This document shows positions 9,540 through 21,667 of a DNA stretch of 22,500 nt, piece by piece. The notes beneath the pieces are model-generated. The model was not told the DNA's origin. It saw nothing but the letters and a program-made list of their open reading frames with translations, and searched no databases. The translations under genes were made by a program, and so were the position numbers. Within the stretch, counting starts at the first letter, position 1. Each line of letters opens with the position of its first letter. The stretch is from Chromera velia (Eukaryota; Sar; Chromeraceae), in contig JAHBMJ010004928.1 in the NCBI GenBank assembly GCA_018398765.1, positions 3,748-26,247 on the forward strand, read 5' to 3'.

Positions 9540-9837
9540 CTGAGAGAGGGAGAGAGAGAGGTTTTGTTTTTTTCTTTTGCGCTTGCCCTCGCTGGTCCCT
9601 CAAAGATGATTTGTGTTTAAAAAACATTCGAAATGAAAACGGCCCTAATTTTTCATGCTCATTAGCGTATAATACTTACAATCATTTAACCCGCAAGGAG
9701 AGCGCGGTGCTTTGTCTGTCGGGTGTGGTGACGACAAACTCTGTGTGCATGATTCGTGTATTCGTTGCGTTGATGACTTCTTACATGGGCTTTTTTCATG
9801 CGTGAAACGGTCGGACAAAAGGGAGTCCTTGCGCCAG

Positions 9838-9996
9838 ATGGCTGAATTGGAATCGCCAGATTATTATGATTGTAACGCCCCTCTCTCCGGCGCGTCTTCA
9901 TCCGATCTGTTTGCCCGTAATGTTATTCGATCGCTGTTGTACTCGCATCCGGCCCGCCTGTTCGATGTCTGCCTCGCGGTGCTGAGAAGTGAATAA
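9838..9996 (+). CDS. Small ORF of unknown identity, doubtful
   Basis: A 52-residue frame (MAELESPDYYDCNAPL..., ending FDVCLAVLRSE) with ordinary amino-acid composition, 300 bases after the three-repeat gene. The same frame stays open upstream to about 9712 without an ATG. It might be a last exon of the preceding gene, but no TGCAG acceptor lies between 9540 and 9838, unlike that gene's other introns. No motif or membrane segment is recognised. Confidence 0.2.
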   Translation: MAELESPDYYDCNAPLSGASSSDLFARNVIRSLLYSHPARLFDVCLAVLRSE

Positions 9997-10074
9997 CTTT
10001 GTGCTCTTTCTAGCAAAAACCAACCAACCATGCATGCATGTATGCGCCGCCGAGGAGCCTAGGCCTCCAACTGG

Positions 10075-10645
10075 GGTTTGGCATCCTCTAACTAATTAAC
10101 TAACTAACTAACTGCTAGTCTAGCTAATAGTTACATTCTTGAAAGTTTTTAATTAATTAGAAAATAATAGCCTTTTAAATAGAAAACTTGAAGTTTTAGT
10201 TACGTATATAGATTTTCAAGTTAGTCAGGGTCCGACCGCTGCTATATCAATTAATTTAATTAAATTTAATTTGTATTAGATAACAAACAAGATAAACTCA
10301 ACAATTAATTTTAAAAACATATTTCTTTAAAATTGTTGTCATCGTCACCACATTTTTTAAAAATGGTCCATTTAATAGTAGATTTCATATTGCCCAAGAT
10401 TAATGTTTAACATCATAAAACTTCTGGTTTTTTTTTTTTTTTAAACGATTAAATAATCCTTTCAAAACGTACTGTTTCTCATTCAATCGATCAGCTAACC
10501 TCTATTCTAATTTTAATTCTTGCTACTAAATTAAGAATAATATTTTTTTTAGAGCGACAAATCTTTGTCCTAGTAGTTGTCTAACTGTTTAAAAAAAGTT
10601 GGGAGATAAAACAACTCAGATTACATGGTATCCACTTGGACCAGC
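10075..10645. other. Second AT-rich island without genes
   Basis: Strongly AT-rich, starting with TAACTAACTAAC repeats, then A and T homopolymers (a T run near 10427-10442) and TTAATTAA motifs. Nothing coding is visible. It lies between the three-repeat gene and the 3' end of the giant minus-strand gene, so it may contain that gene's terminator, or be an inserted AT-rich element. Just before it, GCATGCATGCATG occurs near 10031. Confidence 0.5.
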
Positions 10646-10777
10646 AATCCTTAATTCTGTGATTGCGTGCATCTGTCCTGCAAAGTGGGGAAGTGTGTTG
10701 CTGACTGACTAGTCAGGTAAAGTGTCCAAATAAAATTAGCTCGGCAAATCCATTCACTGGGGCAAAGTTGCGCTCCC

Positions 10778-11442
10778 TCAAGACCCGTCTGGGCCTTTTT
10801 GAGGGAGGTCGGTGGCCGGCGCGACTTCAGGATGTTGACTGATGTCGTGACTTGGATTGACATCTTTGGATGCTCCTTGAAGGTTAGCAGCACCGGACGA
10901 CGCTGAGACGTTTCTTGAGTTTTCTGTTTGATTCTTTAATGAATCAGATCCTGAGGGATGCTCTTCGCGAGGCCTGACGGAATCTGATGCAGGTTCCCTT
11001 TCCCTCCCCGTCACTCCATCATCAATCGCCCCTTCGCGAGAAGACTGAGCCGCCTGAAGTCTACCCGGGGGGGCTTCTGTGGAGTCAAGAGCGGGGTAGA
11101 GGGTGGAGGAGCCCTTGCGGTCAGATTGAGACTGTTGCTCTGACGACGCCGTTCTCTCACCACGCTCCGACTCGGACAGGGAAGGTCTGTGTTCTCTTTG
11201 GACCAGCAGAGCCTCTTCAGGAATGCCGACCTGGTCCTCCAATGGAGGAGGGGGACGGACAAGGGAGCTCCGAGCAGAAGAGGAAGAAGAACGTCCGAGG
11301 AGAACCTGAATTTCCCCCTTTCCCTGTCCTTCCTCTGCATCAACCTCACCGTGTTCACCCTCGGATTCTCCGTTCGGACTTTCGGACCTTCTCCTTCGAA
11401 CCCAGGCTGCAGCTTTTGCCATTGTTTCCCGGGCCTTCAATG
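10778..11442 (-). other. Last exon: Ser/Glu/Arg-rich C-terminal tail of the giant surface protein
   Basis: About 221 residues beginning [22 protein letters not shown] and ending QKGPDGS. The tail is highly charged, with a Ser run ([11 protein letters not shown]), Pro- and Glu-rich parts and no hydrophobic segment, so it is probably disordered and cytoplasmic after the last membrane helix. The acceptor is TTGCAG (AG at 11443-11444); its phase matches the donor GTGAGC after 11702. The frame stays open a further 64 bases upstream to 11506, which the splice model treats as intron. Confidence 0.75.
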
Positions 11443-11843
11443 CTGCAACAAAGAAATCAGCACGCATCTGTTCTGGCTTCATGCTTTGAGCAGAATTTGA
11501 GACCAATTTTCAATGATCTGGACAAATCGAAAAGTAAAGGAAAGCGAAATCAAGACAGCCGACGATGCATCCACTAATGGGAGACGAGAGCCAGATCAAT
11601 CGGTTCGTTATCCATTTGCAATCGGACGAACACTTGCCAAGCAGCACAGGCAGACAAACAGAAGGAGACGTGGGACCACGGTGTGTCCCCTGAGAGCTCA
11701 CCGAAGTGTGCCACAAGGAAAGCAAAAGGGAGGACCACAAGAAACCCGACGAGCTTCCGTTCCTGCACATGCGAGAGGACAAATGGAGAGAGTGGAGGAA
11801 AGAATAACAGTGCACGTTGAGCCTGGAGCCTGCCTGCCAACCT

Positions 11844-11874
<31 letters not shown>

Positions 11875-11935
11875 CGTCCGTCCGTCTGTCTGTCTGTCTC
11901 TCTTTGTCTGTCTGTCTGTCTGTCTCTCTTTGTCG

Positions 11936-11967
<32 letters not shown>

Positions 11968-11999
11968 GCGTGTCTGTCTGTCGTATCTGTCTGTCTCTC

Positions 12000-12032
<33 letters not shown>

Positions 12033-12053
12033 TTGTCTGTCTGTCTGTCTCTC

Positions 12054-12092
<39 letters not shown>

Positions 12093-12098
12093 TTGTCG

Positions 12099-12134
<36 letters not shown>

Positions 12135-12300
12135 TTGTCGGTCGGTCTGTCTGTCTGTCTGTCTGTCTGTCTGTTGTGTCTGTCTCTCTGTCTCTCTGTC
12201 TGTCTGTGTGTCTATCTGTCTGCCCGTCTGTCTGTCTCTCTGTCTCCGTCTGCCTGTCTGTCTGTCTCTCTGTCTGTCTATCTGTCTGTGTGTCTGACTA

Positions 12301-12331
<31 letters not shown>

Positions 12332-15300
12332 GTCTACCGCGTTGCACGTCCATCCTTCGGTCTGTTGCTAAGATTGTTTATCTGCCTTTAAGGTGATCTC
12401 TTTTTGCCTGTGTGTCTTCCCGCCTGCCCGACTGTCTTCTTTACTGTTTGACTATCTGCCAAACAACCACCGGCATTCTGTGAAGACAGCGACTTCGGAA
12501 CCGCGAATCCGACACTTCGTAACTTAATGAGGAGAATGACAGGACACTTCAAACAAGCCCAAAGAGAGAGGTACAAGCAAGCAAGAAAGAAAGAAAGACA
12601 GACAGAAAGAAGGATCCAGAGTCGGGTGAGTGCATGACTCAATCAACACTCAGGAACAGCACTGAGGGTTCGAATCGGACAGAAAGACAGAAATGTCAAA
12701 GGAGCACTTACCCACCCATTCAGATGATGCATCGGGAGAGCTGCTCATCTGGCTTGTCTGCACACGGGAGGGAAGGAGGGGGTTTTCCATGCACACACAG
12801 TCAGGGTAAAGAGGTGCATCTGCACACTCACACACACACACACCGAAAGAGTCGAAGTAGGAGAAAGCTTGAGTTGATTTGAAGAGCTTCATCCACACAC
12901 CCGTGCACACATTCAGTGCTTGGATCTGAATTGGATTCGAAACTTCACGTACGTCTTTTTGCGACATGAACGCCAGGACCAGAAGAGTGGCAAGGCACCA
13001 GGCCTCACAGACGGTGTCGAGGGGCCGTTTGAAGGGACTGCACTCATTCACTCACTCACTCATTCAATCAGTCTTTTTTCTTTTCAATTGCTGATTTCTT
13101 TTTGACCAGATGACCCATTGACTGACTGGCACTCGTTCGTTCGATCATTCATTCATGCATCTCTGCTTTTGCAGCACGCCTTTGTGTATGTGGGGGCATA
13201 TTTGTGCGCTCCCTGAATGAGCCCTGAATTCCATGATGGCCAGACTGTTCTCTTCTCGTTCTAGCTAGCTTCCATGCCATATTCTTGTTGAGTCGTTTCA
13301 GTGAAAATGGTGGTCTTTCAGGAGTCACGCTCAGTCTTTGAGCTCGATGCGATTTTGCTTTGTTGCAGTGATCTTTTTCTTTAATGAGTCTCTCTGCTCC
13401 TCTGACACAGTCGAAGAACTTGGGAGTGACTGGAAACAAAAGCGAATGCAAAAGAACGGATTTTGTTTTGCGTTTTCATTCTTCTCCCTAGCTCTCTGAC
13501 TTAATTCTCAACTCCTTTACTGACCGACCGGCATTGGAGATGAACGACCAGGCAAACCAGGAAGAAGACGCCAGTCAGCGCCTTCTGGAGTCGGAAGGTT
13601 CCAGGGGGCAAAAGAGTTGTCACAACAACCAGCACCAGCCGTCTGAACATGAAGGTGGCATCCCACCTGCAGGAAGGATCGAGGGGCCTAGCTCAATCTC
13701 ATCTCTTCAATGTGTGTATTCATATAGTGATTCAGTCTGTGCTCATTTATATTTCGTAGCTTTTGAGACCATGCACACTCTAATCTTTCTTCACGCTTCC
13801 TTGGCACCTTCTCAGCCCCTGGTCGCTGCTCCTTATCAGTCCTAGGCTTTACCCATGGTCAACTGACCACTCCAGCTCCTAGCTTTCTGTAGGCCAACTC
13901 ACACGTCTTGTGCACATTCATAAGTATAGATCGATTGACATGGAGAGGGACAATCCTACATTCATACATAGACCGATACAGATGTGCCCTTCATACACGA
14001 AGGAAGGAAGGAAGACTGACCACTCCACCTCCCGTCTGTAAGCCGACTCGAACACCTCGTGTACGGGTCCCGCCAAGGGCGCTCTCTTCGGTACTCGTGT
14101 CACAAACACCACCAGGCCTACCGGGAGCATCGCGAGAGCGGTGAAGACAACGCAGAGAAAAACTCCGCGAAGGAGATTTTCTCGAGAGGTCCAACAAGAA
14201 TACTGCAGGGCATGCCGGTTTTGTGGACGAAGAGAGATTTGGGTCTTCAAGACACAAACCACAAGGAGAAAAGCATGACACGTGCAGGCCGAACCTACAT
14301 ATTTATTCGAAAAATCATGTGAAAAAGAGGCAACACAGGCAGCGGATTGAAGCACGCATTTAAGGGAAAGCCGAATTGGGTGTTGCAGAAATCAACTTCA
14401 AATAACCTTTGGTGCCTGCCACCCAGTCATGCCCGGATTTCACTGACGTTCGCTGCTCCCACAGAACAGAGACAAATTCGTTTCCCTCTTCTGCACCAAT
14501 CATCCCATCGTCTTCCTCTCCAGGAGAAGCACGTGATGTCAAGCCTTCAGAAGGCATCGACACGCACGTCATCAGACTCGCCACAAGCATCAGCCAGTCG
14601 GTGTAAAAGGTCTCCAACGAAATTGCGTACACCCGACTGTACCGAGTATCCAGCAGCTCGAAGAGGATCCCCCCAAAACCCTTTGCCTCCCTAGTCCCAC
14701 TGCGGCTCTCACTCTCCCCTTCCTCATCGCAAACTGACGCTCCGCCCTTCTGAGCTCCCTCTCTGCTTGAGGCTCTAGGTTGATCTCCGGCTGCTTCTAC
14801 AGTCTCCCCTCCCCTCACACAATTTCTCCAGACAGTCAAAAAAGATCCGTGGAAGAGAAGCAGAGTGCAAAGAACGAAGGGAAACACCACAGCCTGCAGG
14901 AGCACAGAAGCGGCACCATGCATCCACAAAACGAAAAGACCAACGTAGCCTCGATCTGTGACTCTTCACATACAGATAGGCATATACAGCAAGATAAACA
15001 AAGTCGAAGAAGCAAAAAACATACCGCATGCTCCTTGACTGATAGTTCTTCCTATCGGCGCACAGAAACCGATGTTACCGGTCTGACATAGATACGTGCG
15101 AGATGCAACGGTTTCCAGTTAATCGTGAACTCTAGAGAGTAATTCGACAGCAGGATTCGCTCCTTAGGTGTTTTCTCAACAGATTCGTTCTCTGTTCGCC
15201 TGGACGGCTCCGAAGAAGCACATGTGAAAGACCACTTTTCCAATACGCACCCATACGCAAATACGGTGGGACAGACTAACGACAGGTGGCTGAACAGACA

Positions 15301-18259
15301 TGCAGACATACAGGCAGCCATACAGACAGACAGACAGCCAGCCGACAGACAGACAGACAGACGAACCTTCCAGAGTTGGAAGAAGATGATGTGAATGGCC
15401 CTGAACCCCTCAGGAGTACAGAGACGCAGGAATGAAGTCAAGCCGGAGGCCGCCTGCAGAGCGACAGAAAGACGGGAGAGAGAGAGCAGAAATGAAAAGA
15501 AAGATAGAGAACATAGAGACATGGAACGAAAAACGCATGCATGCAGGCATGCAGGCAAGAGAAAGAAAAAGAAACAGAACGGACAGCAACTCGATTGAGT
15601 ATGATGGTGGCTGCAGCACATACAAAAAAGGTGGTCCTTTTTTTAACTCACGAACTGCCGACCTCAGCCCATACACTCAATCACGCTCCTCACCTCGACA
15701 TCCTCGATCGACTTGGTGGGTTTTTGCGTTTTGGTGATCTGAAGCAGCAGGGCGGCGTTCGTGAAGAACAGAAGGCTCTTCACGACCCCCTCCTGCAGAC
15801 GTACACAAACAGACAGACAGACAGGCGTGGGCATGCATGAGTCTAAATGTGCCCGCTGCGTCTCTTCCACTGCGTGTGTTGCGTTCGGAAATACGTGTCC
15901 CACCCCCAAACCAGCCTTCAAATTCGACACAGCAACCGACAAACAGGCGAACATACAGACCTTTGCGGCCGTTGAGAGAAGAAAAAAGACGTTCCACGCC
16001 AAGGCGACGCAGAGGCAGAAGAGGATCCACTTCACACGGTCAGATGCCTCCAGAGGCCGTTGACATTCCGGATAGCATTCAAAGAACCCTGCACGCACGC
16101 ACTCACGCACGCATGCGGGGACTTTCCTTCCTTCAATTCCTTCTTACAAGAGGAGAGGTCTGTGACGGTGGAAGGCAGGTACTGACTCGCTGACCAAATG
16201 AATGACTTCCCCTTTCGACCCGCCCGGAAAACGCCACACAAACACACTCATAGTCAGACACACAAACAGACACAAAGCCCGACGCGCAGGCATGCATGCA
16301 GGCAAGAGGACAGAAAACTCGGTCAATCAGTCTGTCAAAGAGTCACTTAGTCAATACTTTAGTGAATTAGACGGTGAAACCGTGAGTCAGCCAGTTACTT
16401 AGTCAATCTGACTGGCCAACAGACAGATTTGCGTGCAAATACACTTGTATAGATAGAGATGGCTAGACAGACAGGTATTCAAGCACAGAAAACTCCAGAG
16501 CGATTGCTTGCACCATGCAGAGAAGGAGCTGTCCATATAGATACTGACTGACTGACGGACCGAAGGAGCTCATGCGAGTACCGTATCTGCTCTCGGTGTC
16601 ACACTCGGAACAGAAGGGACCCGCGCCATTGGCTGCGTGCAAGCGAATGTCTTTGTGAAATCGTCTGAGTAGACTTCTTTTCTGAGCGAATGTCATTTCT
16701 TTTTTAGACTTCTTTTTCAAAAAATGTATTTGCGCAATGGGGATCGTGAAGCAAGCGCACCGAAAGAAGCAGCTGCACGTGAAAGAAACTTCACACCTGA
16801 AAATAAATGGCTATCAGAGAGGTGGCCTTACTCCGTGTGTCAAAGAGAATGACATAAGAACATTTCGTGAGACGTAGCCGCTGGGACTTGAAGCTTTGGC
16901 TCTTCTGAGACCGTCGAATTTGTTGTCTGACCAGGACAGGTTGAAGCCTCCCCCTCTCTAATGACACCCTCACAGTTGACTTCCGACGCCAAGAAAGATC
17001 CTGTCGACGCCTGTGCTGCCAATTCCCTCTCGGCACGGCATCTGCATGGGGGACGAGGGTGAAGAAAAAAAAACAAGATCATGCAATTTATTTTGAATTC
17101 GTGTTGAGTCCCACAAACGTACACTACATCCGTGTATAATTGAACCTCTCACGGAGCCGATGAGTCTGCCAACAAGATCTGTTGCGCAACAAGATGTGAC
17201 TGTACGTCCCTTTTTATCCAGAGGTCTGTTGCGCGAGATGTGGCGGCATGTTAGCAAAGCATTACGATCTGAAGTATGAACAAGAACGAGGCCAAGATAT
17301 GTATTGCATGACAGGCACATTGTAGATACACAACCATACTTTTTGGCCCAGAATTTTGACAGCATTGCAGCATTGAATAGCGGAAGACTCAGAATGAAAT
17401 CTGTTCAGGCATCACTTTTGGACTTAATTGTCTTCGATCGATTTGGATCGAGACGCTCACTTCTCGACAAAGTTCTCAGAGTCGCAGCTCGAGTCTGGGC
17501 ACACGTGGCAGAAAAGCTCGTTTGTGGACATCCGGTGCAGGCACCAGTGACCAGGCTTTGCAAACACAAACCGCGATCCCTGCAACAGTTCAGAGTGAAC
17601 GAAGAGAAAGAATCGAATGCACAAAATACACAGTGAGGTCCGCAGATGAAAGCTCGAAGAATCGGGGGGGGAGATGAGATGGCGTCGCCCTGTTGAACCC
17701 GCCTGTCACTACCACTATGTATTCCGAGAGAGAAACCTGCCCCTCTGAAAATGCACTCTGCTTTCCTCTCTTTAATCTCACCCACCGACCTACGAACAAT
17801 GCAGCTAATTTGGAGGAATCTAAGTGAATTCTTTTTTGTCCTGTGCCATGCAGGAAAGTGAAAAAATGGGATTGTTTGGCGGAAAGAGACACACACAAGA
17901 ATTCATTTGCTGCCTGACATTGGAACGACTTCGAGGATTGCCGTTCATCAAGTTCAAAACCAGAAAACCATTGTATTGCAACTTGAATTGCAAATCTTCT
18001 GCGGACCATTTCGCAAGAAGCTCCGGGATGGCAATCATCCGACGGGCGGCACATGTGTGAGTTCGTTCCTGCAGCCTGTTTCTCGATTCCTGCTTCTTCT
18101 CCCTCCGTATCGGCAGCCTCTGCATGCATGTTGGCGGAGTACTTCTTGGGTCAACAGGCATGCAGAACGTGCGAGACACGTCACGGACAGAAGGAAAACG
18201 GTTTTGAGTCATTTGAGAGGGCGCGGAGAGACAATGATAGTCTGCAGGTGTACGTATTC

Positions 18260-18292
<33 letters not shown>

Positions 18293-18847
18293 GCTGTGAG
18301 AGAAAAGTTACACTCCCTGCATGCAGTGGTCTGATCTGTATCGTGACGTTCTTTCGATGCTTCCTCCCCCCCCAATCGTGCTGTCTTTCTCCCTTTCATC
18401 TCTCTGTCTCTTCTGTCCTTTTCCTCACTCCCAGCCTTGTTTTCTTCCCTTATTCGTCCGCTTTTTTGCCGCTCCCCTTGGGTCATTCTTTGAGCTTTTT
18501 CCTTGTTCCAATATTTCTTTCTTCCTTTACCCCTTCGCTTTCTCCCACAAACCTCTGGTTGCCCTTTCTCTCTCCCGGAATTGGAGTCCCATGCATGCAA
18601 GTGGTTTGGGCACTTAATTACCTGAATAACACTTTCCCTGGCCTCTCGTGAGGAGAAACGAGGGCTCCTCACACCTCCTGCAGGCAGCTGCAACGCCGGC
18701 AGAAGAGCTCTTCATCGTGTGCAGCGCAAATGCCTCTTCCCCGTGGCGACAGACGACGCTGAGTCCTTTCGAGTGGATCTGGCCGGACGATTGACTCTGC
18801 ACAGACAGAAGAACAGACTATTTGATTTTTTTTTCTCTTTTTTCTTT

Positions 18848-18881
<34 letters not shown>

Positions 18882-21174
18882 GAGACAATCGGACTTCTTT
18901 CTTTCTATTGCACACACACTCAGAAACAGGACAGACAGACTGACAAGTGGTCCAACAGAAAAAGAGAGCGTGAGAGGGTGGGCAGATTACAGGTGAGAAC
19001 GGGGTGGGGGATTTCTGAATGAGAAATGTTCGCGCAGTTTCATTCGTCAAAGCTGTGCATGAAGAGCCCGAGTTGTCTCTTCATCCAAACAGTGAAGAAG
19101 AAAAGTTAGAGTTTCCACATGAGCACCGTCCCGTCAAAACTCCACCCCTTCGCCCAATCAGTGGTTTATCCACAAAAAGCAGAATGAAAAGAACAATCGA
19201 GACTTGAATGATATGAAAAAGAATTCTGTGGCAGTTCTTCTGAGCCTTTGTCTGCATGTCTGCATAATGCAGTGAGACTTCTCTTGGCATACTAGCCTCT
19301 CCTTCATTCACGGACAGCCACCGCATTTAAATGTCGCCTGACGCTCGTCTCATCAAGCGTTTCTCACCAGGAGGCAATAAGAAATGTTCAGGCCAGGTGA
19401 TTTAGTATCATGATCGAATTTAAAAGATCAGATTCTTCCTGTCTTTGTAGTCAAGCAAAAAAGCAAATTCTTCCTGTCCCTTCTGCCATCCTGACCTGGA
19501 GGTGCACCAGCGAAGTCGACGAAAGGGGACCTTCTGTGTCCGCCTTCTTCAGTGTCGTATTGTGAAAAAGCACCTCTCCTGCATACATACGGGCATTATG
19601 CAGTGGCGTCTGGCAAAGCACGGCGTGCATCGTTTTCTTTTGAGATATTCACTGGCAAGACACTGTTGGTAAATATGCAGAGCATGCGACTAGCTGATCA
19701 ACCCAAGCTAGACGATGCGTGAGCTGTTGGGCCAAATAAAGGTGTGTTTGCATTTTATTGTGATGAGTTGTGTTGACGGGTACAACGGAAGATCTCGAGG
19801 CAGTGGCGGCTTCACAGGACAACGTTTGCGAGGAAGAAGCAGATACGGCTTTAGCCACGTGGAAGGTTGGGACGAACATCTCGTCGGCCTCAGAGAGAAA
19901 GAAAGTCAGCTCTCCCGTCTGCACGAAGCACAGCACATGCGGTAACAGAGCACTCGATTTGGTGTCAGACTTCTCTCAGACGCTCTTCCCATCTTCTAGG
20001 TTGCCACCCCTGCTACCTCACCCGTTGAGTCGACTAGGAGTGAGTGAGAAGCCCAGGGATCCTTTGTGAAGGGCAGGAGGCTGTCCCGGAAGGCCGTATT
20101 TTGAATTTCGGTCTTGGCTGCGTGCCCTCTTTGATGAATTGCCAAGTCTCCGGCATCAAAGTCTGTCACAGGATCGCGGCTCATTGCTTGGTTTTTGTCA
20201 AAGCTGCAGGCAGGTGCGAGGAAGCGAGAGCAGTCATCCGGAGCTTTTCGAGACTCTGCGATTACTTTACAAATAATAACGGGAGAGATTGCAAGAGGAA
20301 AAAGATAAATCAAGACAATGTCAGACGGTCATCCTGCTCTGCAGTCCTGAAAGTGAGGCAGCCTCCGCTGTGGTCTCGTTCTCATCCTGCATACCGTCCA
20401 CACAGGAAAGATTAGGATCTTTTGAAGCGGAAGATCATCCACATTTTTGATGGTTTGTTCTGTCATTGCACTTTCTTTCTGGGAGCGGACTCACAGGCAG
20501 TTGTCCATCTGCAAATTGGCCTGCCAGACACTCAGAGCTCCCCCACGACGCCATGCAGTGTTGTTCCTGCACCCATCCATGCATCCATCCATGCACCCAT
20601 CCATCCATGCATGCAGCCATCCATCCATCCAGGGAAGATGTATTCTCTCTGGCAGGGCAGAGGCAGAGCGCCCCTTCGCGCTGCTGTGCGGTCTCGTGCG
20701 TGTCTCCATCCGAAGGCACAAAAACGGAACTCACTCCGGACAGGAGTCAGTCGCGGAGGTCAATCAAGGACAGGGGAGACGGTGGACAAACAGATGGAGA
20801 GACGGCGGATGCACGAAGTTGCAAATTGGTGGACAAACAGATCATGCCGTTAATTTGCTGAGGGACATTGCAGGGGGGACTGCAAAGCTTCTTGCTCAAA
20901 AGCATCGGTCTTTTGTCGGAGGTGAACTCAGCCACTGCAAGCAAAAGCTCAAGCCATTCCGGTGGTTTATCATCTTTCAATGATTCCTCTCCGTCAACCA
21001 ACTCGAAGACTAAAAAATCCAGAATTTCCGAAATCCTTCAGAGCTTCCCAGATACACAGCCCAATTTGCCACTAGTGAAGTAGAGAGGTATAAATTCTTA
21101 CAAAGAATCCATCAGTGACTGAAGCAAGAATCTCGGACGGATCATTCTACAATGCATCCATCATTGTATGTCTT

Positions 21175-21209
<35 letters not shown>

Positions 21210-21550
21210 GTCTGTCCGTCTGCCTGTCCGTCTGCCTGTCCGACCAACTTGAATTCGCATTCCCTTATCGATGCTTGAGGGCTCTTCAACCTCTCCTGCA
21301 CCCGGAAGTCGCCTCTCCAGGCCGCAGAGTGCTCGGAGGCATCGTTCAAAGAGACGCCCCCCACGGATACCGCGCCTGAGTGGGCTGTCACATTGCGAAT
21401 CTGCATTCGTCGTAATGCGCATTTTCCCTCAAGTCTACGTACAATACTGCTGCGAAAGCCGTACATTTACGTGCGCCTGTTCCATTCCATTGGTTCTGAT
21501 TCGATACACACACTCACACACACACAAACTCACACACACACAAACTCACT

Positions 21551-21585
<35 letters not shown>

Positions 21586-21630
21586 ACTCACGCACACACA
21601 GACTCACACACACAGACTCACACACACAGA

Positions 21631-21667
<37 letters not shown>

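Larger units (their letters stand above)
11702..16088 (-). other. Polytopic membrane module of the giant surface protein
   Basis: Membrane segments by exon: [18 protein letters not shown] (16088-15961); [17 protein letters not shown] (15792-15694); [12 protein letters not shown] (15453-15079); [18 protein letters not shown] and [13 protein letters not shown] (14893-14444); [20 protein letters not shown] (14202-14024); [14 protein letters not shown] and [15 protein letters not shown] (13666-13521); [15 protein letters not shown] (13037-12953); and [16 protein letters not shown] (11762-11702). That is roughly eight to ten helices. The joint [13 protein letters not shown] across 14024/13666 restores a W...RRL motif as in related polytopic regions. 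The loop after VWRNC is Gly/Ser/Glu-rich. The short exon 12757-12716 encodes [14 protein letters not shown]. Confidence 0.7.

Noticed and set aside
11513-12391. Open frames of 180-290 residues on both strands with CLSVCLSV or DRQTDRQT repeats
   Set aside because: They are translations of the (TCTG)n array, open in all frames because the repeat unit lacks stops. They lie in an intron of the minus-strand gene.
13149-13431. Basic open frame on the minus strand as a certain exon
   Set aside because: It lacks the TGCAG acceptor and any recognisable motif; kept only as a possibility for the unresolved joint.
20747-21001. Minus-strand frame [16 protein letters not shown]... as an exon
   Set aside because: Phases and motif continuity join exon 21400-21249 directly to 20566-20495, leaving this stretch in the intron; its frames do not fit either neighbour.
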